The translations under genes and the position numbers were made by a program. From contig JAXDBS010000083.1 in NCBI GenBank assembly GCA_034678545.1, forward strand, positions 1-10,312: a DNA stretch of 10,312 nucleotides, in the 5' to 3' direction. Below, piece after piece: positions 1 through 6,774 of this stretch (positions within the stretch are counted from its first letter, which is position 1; each line of letters begins with the position of its first letter). Source of the stretch: UBA5614 sp034678545. Lineage in GTDB: Bacteria; Cloacimonadota; Cloacimonadia; Cloacimonadales; Cloacimonadaceae. Below the pieces are notes generated by a model. It searched no databases, was not told where the DNA came from, and worked only from the letters and a program-made list of their open reading frames with translations.

Positions 1-29
1 TGACAAGGTGTTTGATTGACATTGGCGGC

Positions 30-132
30 ACAGACAATCCTGTCTGTTTCTGCATCGCGGGCAGGAACGACGGAAAGTAAGTACAGACGCCTCGTCTGTG
101 CAGTTCGGGTCGACAGACGGGGGCGTCTGTCG
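30..132. repeat. Three successive ACAGAC/GTCTGT hairpins
   Basis: Three inverted repeats share one half-site. First, ACAGACA (30-36) pairs with TGTCTGT (41-47). Second, GTACAGACG (81-89) pairs with CGTCTGTGC (93-101), with one G-T pair. Third, CGACAGACG (111-119) pairs with CGTCTGTCG (124-132). Each can be written ACAGAC-N5/6-GTCTGT with only 3-4 unpaired bases in the loop. The centres lie about 52 and 30 bp apart, close to whole helical turns, so a protein-binding array is possible; an RNA or DNA hairpin repeat is equally possible. The pairings are seen directly; the function is unknown. Confidence 0.7.
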
Positions 133-363
133 TTACGTCCCGGGAATGACATCCTGATAGATCCGGGGCATTGGGCGGAGCCCCATACCATTAAAGGGTG
201 GCGGGCGGGAAAAAATGAAACTGGATACCGACCTCCGATGGGACGATAAACAGAATGGGAGACGACAAAGATGGAGCACCGGTTTCAGCCGGCAGGGCCA
301 CCAGATTCATCTGTTTTGTTCAGATTGCAGGGTATAAAAAAGCGGATGCGGCAGAGAGGAAGA

Positions 364-442
364 AAGTCCGAATTTCCGGCGGCGGAAGCGGGCTCTGGAG
401 GAATCATGCAGGCTTCCGGATCAGCTTTGGAAATTCGGACTT
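364..442. repeat. Long hairpin with perfect 14-bp outer arms and an inner stem
   Basis: AAGTCCGAATTTCC at 364-377 is perfectly complementary to GGAAATTCGGACTT at 429-442. Inside the loop, CGGAAGC (383-389) pairs with GCTTCCG (412-418), so the element folds as a two-part stem with an asymmetric internal bulge. The flanks are A-rich (339-343, 443-448). There is no T-run after either arm, so it does not look like a standard intrinsic terminator. It could be a small palindromic repeat element of REP or MITE type, or the core of a structured RNA. The structure is certain; the nature of the element is inferred. Confidence 0.65.
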
Positions 443-534
443 AAAAAGTTATGCCCCAGAAAGGAGCGATGTTGCAAAATACCGTTACCTAGTTACTCCC
501 GCAGACTGGAAGCAAGCCAGGAGCAAGGAGTTGC

Positions 535-562
535 CCGGTCAGACCGAAGGCGGACTGACCGG
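535..562 (-). terminator. 12-bp hairpin just past the minus-strand gene, possible weak terminator
   Basis: CCGGTCAG-A-CCG (535-546) pairs with CGG-A-CTGACCGG (551-562), with one A-A mismatch and a 4-base loop. It lies 8 bp beyond the stop codon of the minus-strand gene ending at 571, where a transcription stop would be expected. Read on the minus strand, no uridine tract follows, so if it acts at all it may stabilise the 3' end rather than terminate efficiently. Confidence 0.4.
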
Positions 563-570
563 CAGGTAAA

Positions 571-1092
571 TCAGGGATTGGGAAAGACCTGGTTCCAATC
601 CGGCTCTTTCAGATCGTCCACGCCGAAGCCGTGGAAGCCGTTGCTGGCATCGTCATACCAGAGCTTGGTGCCGACGGGCAGGCGGTTCTTTTCCGTGGCG
701 GAGGCCATGATCATCCGGTAGGGCTTGACGACTACAACTTCGTTGATCGCTATATCTTTCAACTGCTGGACATTCTCAGTGGTATAGATTTCGGTGGCCT
801 TCCAGGCAACGGCGAACTGCCACTGCTCTTTCAGCCTGTCATTGATCCCGGCGTCCGTGAGAGCCTGTTCGATCGTGATGCCGCTGATGGTTTTGTTCTG
901 AGTCCAGGCCTTGTCAATGGCCTTCTGCAGGCTTTCCAGGGCGACCCTGATCTCGGCGGCCTTTTTATCCAGGGAGGCTTTCCGGCATCGGGGCACGACC
1001 AGGCTGACAGCCAGGGCCAGCAACACCAGGCCGACAATGAGCAGATAGCGCAGCCAGCGTCGGGAGCGGGGCGGAGATGTTTGTTCAGGCAT
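571..1092 (-). CDS. Small single-pass membrane protein with pilin-like layout
   Basis: The 173-residue product is not a family I can name. It has a short basic N-terminus (RSRRW at 9-13), one hydrophobic segment at about 15-33, then a Lys/Arg/Ala-rich amphipathic helix at about 39-65 and a mixed C-terminal half ending in an Asp/Gly/Trp-rich stretch. Membrane helix, VPR turn and then a charged helix recall type IV pilins and type II secretion pseudopilins, but the prepilin peptidase site (Gly followed by Phe and a Glu at +5) is absent, so it would stay membrane-anchored. The ATG at 1092 is chosen because GGAGGT lies 6 bases upstream; an ATG at 1197 is open but lacks such a site. The gene is divergent from the Bat operon, so a functional link is not shown. 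That a protein is made is likely; the pilin relation is inference. Confidence 0.72.
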   Translation of the reverse strand: MPEQTSPPRSRRWLRYLLIVGLVLLALAVSLVVPRCRKASLDKKAAEIRVALESLQKAIDKAWTQNKTISGITIEQALTDAGINDRLKEQWQFAVAWKATEIYTTENVQQLKDIAINEVVVVKPYRMIMASATEKNRLPVGTKLWYDDASNGFHGFGVDDLKEPDWNQVFPNP

Positions 1093-1098
1093 AAAGTT

Positions 1099-1104
1099 AC
1101 CTCC
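1099..1104 (-). promoter_or_regulatory. Strong Shine-Dalgarno site deciding the start at 1092
   Basis: On the minus strand GGAGGT sits 6 nt before the ATG at 1092-1090. This is the best ribosome binding site near the gene's 5' end and excludes the longer frame starting at 1197. Confidence 0.75.
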
Positions 1105-1131
1105 AGTCAGATACGTGTTTTTCTTCGGGTC

Positions 1132-1160
1132 AAGATATCTGAAACCGCCAATCCAGGCAA
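1132..1160 (-). promoter_or_regulatory. Candidate sigma-70-type promoter for the minus-strand gene
   Basis: Read on the minus strand, TTGCCT (1160-1155) and TATCTT (1137-1132) are separated by 17 bp. Each matches the housekeeping consensus at four of six positions. Transcription would begin near 1125 and leave a leader of about 33 nt that contains the GGAGGT site. Position and spacing fit well, but the match is modest. Confidence 0.4.
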
Positions 1161-1263
1161 GCAGAAAATGAACCGGCCATAAAGGCGAAGCTTCCAACTG
1201 CGGGGAACGGAACAGCGGATCCGGACGGGCGCAACAAGACCGGCCAGCATTTACTCTTGACGA

Positions 1264-1292
1264 TAGACAAGCCGCGATATTCTTGCTATTGT
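1264..1292 (+). promoter_or_regulatory. Candidate extended -10 promoter of the Bat operon
   Basis: TAGACA (1264-1269, five of six against TTGACA) is followed by a 17-bp spacer and TATTGT (1287-1292), which is preceded by TG at 1284-1285 in the extended -10 pattern. An alternative pairing is TTGACG (1257-1262) with TATTCT (1278-1283), with a short 15-bp spacer. Either would start transcription at about 1290-1300, on top of the first ATG of the downstream gene. This is the only good promoter-like site before the operon. Confidence 0.5.
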
Positions 1293-2294
1293 ATGGTTAG
1301 AAAAGTGCAGAAAAGACAGCCTTGCAAAGCTTTTACCGGCCGCCTGAGCAGATTTGCCGCGGCGGACAGAGCTTTGGCGGGGCCGCTGTTTTTACTGTGG
1401 CTGGCCGTTACTTTCGTATCGCTGCCTGCCGCCGTGCAGCAGGTCCCGGAGTTGCCGGACTCCCTGTTTCTGGGCACCCGCTTTTACCTAAACCTGGAAC
1501 ACGCCGACGGGATCAAAGACGCGATCGTGCCCGACACGCTGAACCGGTTCAAGGTTTTGGCCAAACAGAAGACAACCGGACTGCAAAACCAACCAGGGCT
1601 GAGGTTGACCATCGCGCCTACCGATACGGGCTGGCTGGTCTTCCCCGCCCTCAAGCTGGTGACCGCCAAAGCTTCCGCAGAGCCCCTGCAGAGCATGCCG
1701 CTGCGCGTTTTGGTCCATGCCACGAGAGCGCCCGCTGACACGCTGCTGGAAGACATCGCACCCACCAGCAAGCTCAAGGGCGAGCTTCCCTACTGGGCTT
1801 ATCCGGCCATCGCGGCCATGCTTGCCCTGGCCCTCATCGCAGTAGCCATCCTGCTCATCCGCAGATACAGAAAGCACAAGGCGCAGTCCCTGAAGCCCAT
1901 TCCTGTCATGGCTGACAACCGCCCGAACTGGAAAAAAGCCTTGGAAGCTCTGCACCAGTTGAAGCAGGAAAAACTGCCTGAGCAGGGCAAATACATCCAG
2001 TTCCACTTCCGCCTGTCCGAGATCATGAAGCAGTTCCTGGAGGCCGATTACGGCTTTCCGGCCCGTGAAATGACCACGCGGGAGATCAAGGCATATTTCA
2101 GCAAGCACAATCCGCTGGAGGCAGAGGAACAGAAACAGATCCTTTCCTGGCTGGAAGAGGGGGACCGGGTCAAATTCGCCAGGCATGTACCCAGCCTGGA
2201 GGATTGCGCGGCCAGCCTGGACTGGATGTTCCGCTGGCTGATGGGCAAGCGGACCATAGCTGAAAAGGCCGGAGCGCGGGTGGGCGGGCAATGA
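1293..2294 (+). CDS. BatX-like membrane protein, first gene of the Bat operon
   Basis: With the ATG at 1293 the protein has 333 residues: a hydrophobic signal or anchor segment at about 29-47, one beta-rich periplasmic domain (about 50-145), a transmembrane helix at about 168-190 followed by RRYRKHK, and a helical cytoplasmic domain (about 205-318). The periplasmic part has a short GWLVFPALKL strand like those of BatD Ig-like domains, so the protein looks like a miniature BatD. Genes of this kind precede batA in Bacteroidota-type operons; a scaffold or assembly role for the VWA proteins is inferred from context. The 3' end overlaps batA as ATGA. The start is uncertain: no Shine-Dalgarno site precedes 1293 and a promoter-like site abuts it, so GTG 1305 or TTG 1374 are possible, and the frame is also open from TTG 1257. 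Confidence 0.72.
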   Translation: MVRKVQKRQPCKAFTGRLSRFAAADRALAGPLFLLWLAVTFVSLPAAVQQVPELPDSLFLGTRFYLNLEHADGIKDAIVPDTLNRFKVLAKQKTTGLQNQPGLRLTIAPTDTGWLVFPALKLVTAKASAEPLQSMPLRVLVHATRAPADTLLEDIAPTSKLKGELPYWAYPAIAAMLALALIAVAILLIRRYRKHKAQSLKPIPVMADNRPNWKKALEALHQLKQEKLPEQGKYIQFHFRLSEIMKQFLEADYGFPAREMTTREIKAYFSKHNPLEAEEQKQILSWLEEGDRVKFARHVPSLEDCAASLDWMFRWLMGKRTIAEKAGARVGGQ

Positions 2295-3286
2295 TCAATT
2301 TCTACAGCCCCTGGTGGCTGCCGGGCCTGCTGCTGGTGCCGCTTTACCTATATTATGAGTTCAGGGTCAAAAACCGCAGGAGGCTGAGCCTGCCCTTCAG
2401 CCGCTATTCCCTGCTGCAGCGGCTGAAGCCGCCCTCTCAGTTCTGGAAGATCATCTATCCGCTGCTGCGGGCGCTGGCCATCCTCTGCCTGGTGCTGGCC
2501 ATCGCTCGGCCCCGGGTGGGCCGTAGCAGGCAGGACGTGCAGGGTGAAGGCGTTGACATTATCATTGCGCTGGACGTGAGCGGTTCCATGCTGGCTGTGG
2601 ACTTCGTGCCGGAAAACCGGCTGGGGGCCGCCCGCAAAGTGGCTTCCGACTTTGTCAAACAGAGGCAGCACGACCGCATCGGGCTGGTCACCTTCTCCGA
2701 ATACGCGCTGACGCGCTGCCCGCTTACGCATGACCACAGCGCCCTGCTGCAACTGCTCAAGCAGGTGGAGGTCAACCAGGAAGCTTCCTCCACTGCGATC
2801 GGCATGGGCCTGGCGGCATCAGTGGCGCGGCTGCGCAACTCCGCGGCCGCTTCCAAAGTCATCATTCTGATCACGGACGGAGTCAACAACACGGGCGAAA
2901 TAGATCCGCAAACGGCGGCCGGCATGGCGCAGGCCTTTAACATCAAGGTCTATCCCGTGGGCGTGGGCAGCAATGGTTTGGTGGATTTCCCCATGACCGA
3001 CCCCATCTTCGGCACCCGCTACCAGAAAGTGCGGATCGAAATGGACATGGATGCTCTGAACCGGATCGCGGCCTCCACAGGCACGGGAGAAGCCGCCCTG
3101 GCCACGAGTACGGAGCAGCTGGCCAGCGTGATGGATAACATTGACCGGCTGGAAAAAAGCCGCTACCGGATCCGTTATTACTACGACTACAATGAGATAT
3201 TCCCTTATCTGCTGGGGCTGGCCTTCCTGCTGCTGCTGGGCGAGCTGGCCCTGAAACTGGCCTGGATAAGGATTTTGCCGGAGTGA
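2291..3286 (+). CDS. batA: BatA, VWA-domain membrane protein
   Basis: The 331-residue protein has the BatA layout: two N-terminal membrane segments (about 8-22 and 54-73), a VWA domain from about 88 to 290, and a C-terminal membrane helix (about 304-325). The metal-ion-dependent adhesion site is complete: D95-V-S97-G-S99, T146 in RCPLT, and D196 in LITDGVNN. Such domains bind a divalent metal and a partner protein. Bat proteins were named for aerotolerance in Bacteroides and are linked to envelope stress in other bacteria; the exact molecular role is unsettled. The start overlaps the previous stop (ATGA), indicating translational coupling. The length is normal for the family, and the paralogous VWA protein follows after 6 bp. 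Confidence 0.92.
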   Translation: MINFYSPWWLPGLLLVPLYLYYEFRVKNRRRLSLPFSRYSLLQRLKPPSQFWKIIYPLLRALAILCLVLAIARPRVGRSRQDVQGEGVDIIIALDVSGSMLAVDFVPENRLGAARKVASDFVKQRQHDRIGLVTFSEYALTRCPLTHDHSALLQLLKQVEVNQEASSTAIGMGLAASVARLRNSAAASKVIILITDGVNNTGEIDPQTAAGMAQAFNIKVYPVGVGSNGLVDFPMTDPIFGTRYQKVRIEMDMDALNRIAASTGTGEAALATSTEQLASVMDNIDRLEKSRYRIRYYYDYNEIFPYLLGLAFLLLLGELALKLAWIRILPE

Positions 3287-3292
3287 GATAAG

Positions 3293-4948
3293 ATGAACCT
3301 GGTCAATCCCAACCTGCTGTTTCTGCTGCTGCTGATAATTCCGCTGGCGGTGCTGCTGATCCTGATCAGGAAACGCTATCAGAAGCGGTTCAGCCAGTTT
3401 GCTGAAGAGGGCTTCTGGGAATTCTACTTCGGGCAGTGGTCCTTCTTTTTCCTGCGGCTGAAATTCATCCTGCTGCTGCTGGCCCTGGCTATGATCATCC
3501 TGGCCATGGTGCGTCCGCAGTGGGACAGGGAAACGCAGGATATCAGGCGCAGCGGCGTGGACATCGCCATCTGCATAGACGCCAGCAAGAGCATGGACGC
3601 CACGGATATCCTGCCCAGCAGGCTGCAGCGCGCCAAGGACCAGATCACTTCTTTCATCAATGAGCAGAAGGGCGATAGGATCGCGCTGATCCCCTTTGCG
3701 GGTTCGGCCTTTGTGCAGTGCCCCCTGACAGATGACTACGAGGCGGCCCGCATCCTGCTGAGCAGCCTCACCACCAGCTCCATGCCTGTCTGGGGGACGG
3801 ATATCGGGCAGGCCCTGCAGGTGAGCGGCAGCGTGTTTGACAAGAATACCAGGACCAAGGTGGTGGTTCTGATCTCCGACGGCGAAGACCTGGGAGAGGA
3901 AGCGCTCAAGACAGCGCGGGAACTGGCCAGGCAGGGCATCATCGTTTATGCCATGGGCGTGGGAACGCCGGCCGGAACCAGGATCACACTGTCCGGGGAC
4001 GAGGCCCGGGGCAGTCAGTCGGGATCAGAGACAATAACCAAACTCGACAATGAGACCCTGGAAAAGATCGCCAAACTGGCGGGAGGGGGATTCTTCATGA
4101 TCACACCCAACCAAAGCGAAATCTCTGCCATCCTCCAGCACATCGCGTCGCTGGAAAAAACCCGCCTTTCCTCCGTAAAACTGACTTTGTTCAAAGAGCA
4201 GTTCCAATTGTTCGCCATTGCCGCCCTGTTCCTGCTGCTGCTGGAAGCCCTGCTGGGCACACGCGCAGCCCGGAACGACAAAAACGGGATCTCCAAAACC
4301 GCGGCGGCGGTACTGCTGGCCCTGCTGCTGCTCGGACCCGCCTCCGGCCTGCAGGCCCTGCAACTGCCCTGGTCCAAAACCCTGTCCAACAGCAGGGGTA
4401 ACTCCGAGTACAAGCATGAGAAATATGAAAACGCGGAACGAACCTTTGGCCGCAACGCGCTCAATCACCCCAAGGACTCCAAGCTTCAATACAACCACGG
4501 CAACTCCCTGTACCGCATGGGGAAAAACCAGGACGCGACCAACGCCTGGCAGAACGCATTGCGCGGCAACGATCCCAAACTGAGGAGCCGGGCCTGGCAT
4601 AACCTGGGCAACGCCCAATTCCAGGCAGGCCAGTATCAGGACGCCATGCAGTCCTACCTCAGCGCGGTGCTGGAAGACGAAACCAACCGCTCGGCCAAGT
4701 CCAATTACGATTTGGCCAAACGCAAGCTCCACCAGCAACAGCAAAACAAACAACAGAAACAGAACCAGAAACAAGATCAAAACCAGGATAAGCAAGGCAA
4801 CAAACAATCCAAGCCCGAACAAAGCCAGCAGAAAGATCAAAGAGAATCGGCGGAACGGATTTTAAAAGCCCTGGAGCAAAAGGAAATCTCGGACCAGCAG
4901 AAGCAGCAGGGCAGCCCCCAGCGAGTGCGGGGTGAAAAGTGGTGGTAA
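3293..4948 (+). CDS. batB: BatB-BatC fusion: VWA domain plus TPR domain
   Basis: The 551-residue protein joins two usually separate Bat proteins. Residues 1-322 are BatB: membrane segments at about 8-27 and 52-73, a VWA domain from about 88 with an intact MIDAS (D96-A-S98-K-S100, T146, D196), and a membrane helix at about 304-322. Residues 335-355 form a second hydrophobic segment that looks like the old signal peptide of BatC. TPR units follow (about 366-470, with GNSLYRMG and LGNAQFQAGQYQDAM), then a Gln/Lys/Asn-rich low-complexity tail (about 480-515) and a short charged C-terminus. Canonical BatB is about 320-340 residues, so the TPR part is extra. The gene starts 6 bp after batA with GGAGTGAG just upstream. 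The fusion implies that VWA and TPR act in fixed 1:1 ratio. Confidence 0.9.
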   Translation: MNLVNPNLLFLLLLIIPLAVLLILIRKRYQKRFSQFAEEGFWEFYFGQWSFFFLRLKFILLLLALAMIILAMVRPQWDRETQDIRRSGVDIAICIDASKSMDATDILPSRLQRAKDQITSFINEQKGDRIALIPFAGSAFVQCPLTDDYEAARILLSSLTTSSMPVWGTDIGQALQVSGSVFDKNTRTKVVVLISDGEDLGEEALKTARELARQGIIVYAMGVGTPAGTRITLSGDEARGSQSGSETITKLDNETLEKIAKLAGGGFFMITPNQSEISAILQHIASLEKTRLSSVKLTLFKEQFQLFAIAALFLLLLEALLGTRAARNDKNGISKTAAAVLLALLLLGPASGLQALQLPWSKTLSNSRGNSEYKHEKYENAERTFGRNALNHPKDSKLQYNHGNSLYRMGKNQDATNAWQNALRGNDPKLRSRAWHNLGNAQFQAGQYQDAMQSYLSAVLEDETNRSAKSNYDLAKRKLHQQQQNKQQKQNQKQDQNQDKQGNKQSKPEQSQQKDQRESAERILKALEQKEISDQQKQQGSPQRVRGEKWW

Positions 4949-4950
4949 GA

Positions 4951-6774
4951 ATGAAGAGTCGAAAGAACGGCATCTTGTTTTTTATAATCCTGATTCTGCT
5001 GGCGGCGGCCGGGCTGGAGGCGCGGATCACAGTCAGGTCGAGCGCTGAACCGTCCACCATCGGCAGGGATGAAAAAGTCACTTTCACGATCAGGATCACC
5101 AGCGACAGAAAAATCAAGACCCAGGCCCCCGTCCTGCCCAGACTGGAAGACTTTTCCCAATACGGCATGCAGGAATCATCCTCTTCGGAGTTCTCCATAA
5201 TCAACGGCAGTTACAGCGAAACGCTGACCAAATCCTACCAGTACCAGCTGCTGCCCAGGCGGTCAGGCTCACTCAGCATTCCCTCCTTCAACATAAAAAT
5301 CGAAGGGCAGAATTACTCCACCCAACCCGCCACAGTGAGAGTGCTGGACCAGCCCAAGGCGGGCAGTCCCCAGTCCCAATCCAACCCCTACAGCCAGGGC
5401 TGGAACAATTCGCTGTTCTCTTTTGACCCCTTCGGCCTGAGCCCGGATTACAAGACCCTGCAGGATATGGAGATCTCAGCTTTCCCGGATAAGAGCACCG
5501 TGTATCTGGGCGAGCCGTTACTGGTCACATACCGCCTCTATACGATCCAGCCAGTCACGGCTTTTGAGCAAAGAGAGGAAAAAGACTTCGGCGGTTATGG
5601 CAAGGAAGTGTATAACGATCCAACGCGCCTGAATTATGAGCAGGTGCGTTACAAAGACCGGCGCTTCCAAATGGCGGAGATCAAGACCCTCGCCATCTCG
5701 CCCAACCAGCCGGGCACAATAGAACTGCCCCGCCTGACCGCCGACGTGCAGGTGGGATACATCGGCCTGTATGCGCAAACACTGCAAAGCAACCCGGTCC
5801 TTGTGACTGTGAGGGACCTTCCCAAGCCCGGAAAGCCGGCCGATTTCAGCGGCGCCGTGGGCAGCTTCAAGCTGACAGATTCCCTGGACCGCACCGCCCT
5901 GCGGATCGGCGAAGCCCTGGAATATAAACTGACAATCAGCGGCAGGGGAAACTTCAACCAGTTCAGCAATCCGGAATATCCCGCCCAGGATGAATTCCGG
6001 ATCTCCACCTCGGCCACAAACAATGACATCCAAGCGGGAGTTCAGGGCACCCGCACCATCACCTATGCCCTGATCCCGAAAACGGAAGGGCAATTCACCC
6101 TGCCGGGGATCAGCTTCAACTGGTTCGATCCCGACGCCGGCACATATAAATCCTTCCGCAGCGCGCCCCGCACCGTGACCGTCAAGCCGGGCAACGTGCT
6201 GACCTATCTTTCCAACGTCTTTCAACGGGACACATCAATATCGCTTTCAGCCTTCAACCCGCGCAGCGACTACAGCAACCGCAGTATCTACGTCCACTCT
6301 CTTCTATACTGGGTGGCAACGATCTGCGCCGCCCTGACCCTGCTTCCCTCCTGGCTTTATGCCCGGAATAGAAAGCTGAAGGAAACCGATCTGGAACTGG
6401 CGGCCCAGAAAGGCTCTGCCCGCGTACTCCGCAGATATATGCGCCAGGCGGACCAATCAACCCAAAACGCTTCCCCCGATTTCTACCCCCAGGCGGAGCA
6501 TGGTCTAATGCGCTACCTGAGCGATAAATACCGCATCCCGCACAGGTTCTCCACAGCTGAAAAGCTTTATCAACTACAGATGAAAGGCCTGGACAGCGCT
6601 TTGATCACTGAGCTGGAGGAGTTTCTCAACCGCTGCCAGCAGGCCCGTTTCATGCCGGGGGGGTTCAACAGGGAGCAAGTGTCAGAGGACATGGAAACTT
6701 TAAAAAAGATCATCAGGGTGTTTTTCCGCCAGCCCAGAAAGGCCGGTATGCCTGTGCGGGGTAATTATGAATAA
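4951..6774 (+). CDS. batD: BatD, periplasmic Ig-like domain protein
   Basis: The 607-residue protein starts with a signal peptide (about 1-24, cleavage near LEA-RI). Three beta-rich BatD domains follow (about 26-132, 172-288 and 300-411), with the recurrent pattern of a TVYLGEPL-type opening and a PGTIELP- or EGQFTLP-type strand. After these come a membrane helix (about 448-470) and a cytoplasmic helical domain (about 510-592). BatD is the large periplasmic partner of BatA/B; a role in assembling or stabilising the VWA proteins is inferred. The ATG at 4951 is 2 bp after the batB stop; an in-frame GTG at 4939 would overlap it and add four residues. The C-terminal domain resembles that of the BatX-like protein. 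The 3' end overlaps batE by 8 bp. Confidence 0.9.
   Translation: MKSRKNGILFFIILILLAAAGLEARITVRSSAEPSTIGRDEKVTFTIRITSDRKIKTQAPVLPRLEDFSQYGMQESSSSEFSIINGSYSETLTKSYQYQLLPRRSGSLSIPSFNIKIEGQNYSTQPATVRVLDQPKAGSPQSQSNPYSQGWNNSLFSFDPFGLSPDYKTLQDMEISAFPDKSTVYLGEPLLVTYRLYTIQPVTAFEQREEKDFGGYGKEVYNDPTRLNYEQVRYKDRRFQMAEIKTLAISPNQPGTIELPRLTADVQVGYIGLYAQTLQSNPVLVTVRDLPKPGKPADFSGAVGSFKLTDSLDRTALRIGEALEYKLTISGRGNFNQFSNPEYPAQDEFRISTSATNNDIQAGVQGTRTITYALIPKTEGQFTLPGISFNWFDPDAGTYKSFRSAPRTVTVKPGNVLTYLSNVFQRDTSISLSAFNPRSDYSNRSIYVHSLLYWVATICAALTLLPSWLYARNRKLKETDLELAAQKGSARVLRRYMRQADQSTQNASPDFYPQAEHGLMRYLSDKYRIPHRFSTAEKLYQLQMKGLDSALITELEEFLNRCQQARFMPGGFNREQVSEDMETLKKIIRVFFRQPRKAGMPVRGNYE

Larger units (their letters stand above)
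1..570. other. Hairpin-rich region without a convincing gene
   Basis: No protein-coding gene can be supported here. The two open frames on the plus strand (TTG start at 16 to 249, ATG start at 255 to 569) have atypical composition, run straight through inverted repeats and resemble no family I recognise. The region instead contains three clustered ACAGAC-type hairpins, a large hairpin with perfect 14-bp outer arms and a 12-bp stem next to the neighbouring gene's end. No tRNA, rRNA, tmRNA, SRP or RNase P RNA was recognised. It could be an intergenic repeat island, a small structured RNA locus, or the remnant of a non-coding mobile repeat. Confidence 0.55.

Noticed and set aside
30..132. CRISPR array
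   Set aside because: The repeated unit is a short palindrome with unequal spacing and no constant repeat of 24-37 bp; no cas genes are present.
333..338. TATAAA as a -10 box for a small RNA spanning the 364-442 hairpin
   Set aside because: No acceptable -35 hexamer lies 15-18 bp upstream, so the promoter call cannot be supported.
469..492. Tiny reading frame ATG TTG ... TAG preceded by AAAGGAG
   Set aside because: The purine site is only 2-3 nt from the ATG and the frame has seven codons; nothing supports expression.
350..562. Faint resemblance to RNase P RNA (GAGGAA.AAAGTCCG near 356 and CCGGTCAGACC near 535)
   Set aside because: The span is too short and lacks the conserved core strings of RNase P RNA such as AGAGTAA-type, GGTAAACTCC and ACAGAACCCGGCTTA; the match is limited to short purine-rich strings.
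16..569. Two open frames (16-249 and 255-569, plus strand)
   Set aside because: They cross the inverted repeats, have unlikely amino-acid composition, no convincing start signals and no recognisable domain.
631..1182. Long plus-strand open frame opposite the pilin-like gene
   Set aside because: It is the shadow of the minus-strand gene, which has a strong Shine-Dalgarno site, a credible membrane helix and normal protein composition.
1488..2291. 267-codon minus-strand open frame opposite the BatX-like gene
   Set aside because: Gln/Gly-rich antisense reading typical of high-GC coding sequence; the plus-strand gene fits the operon and has clear domains.
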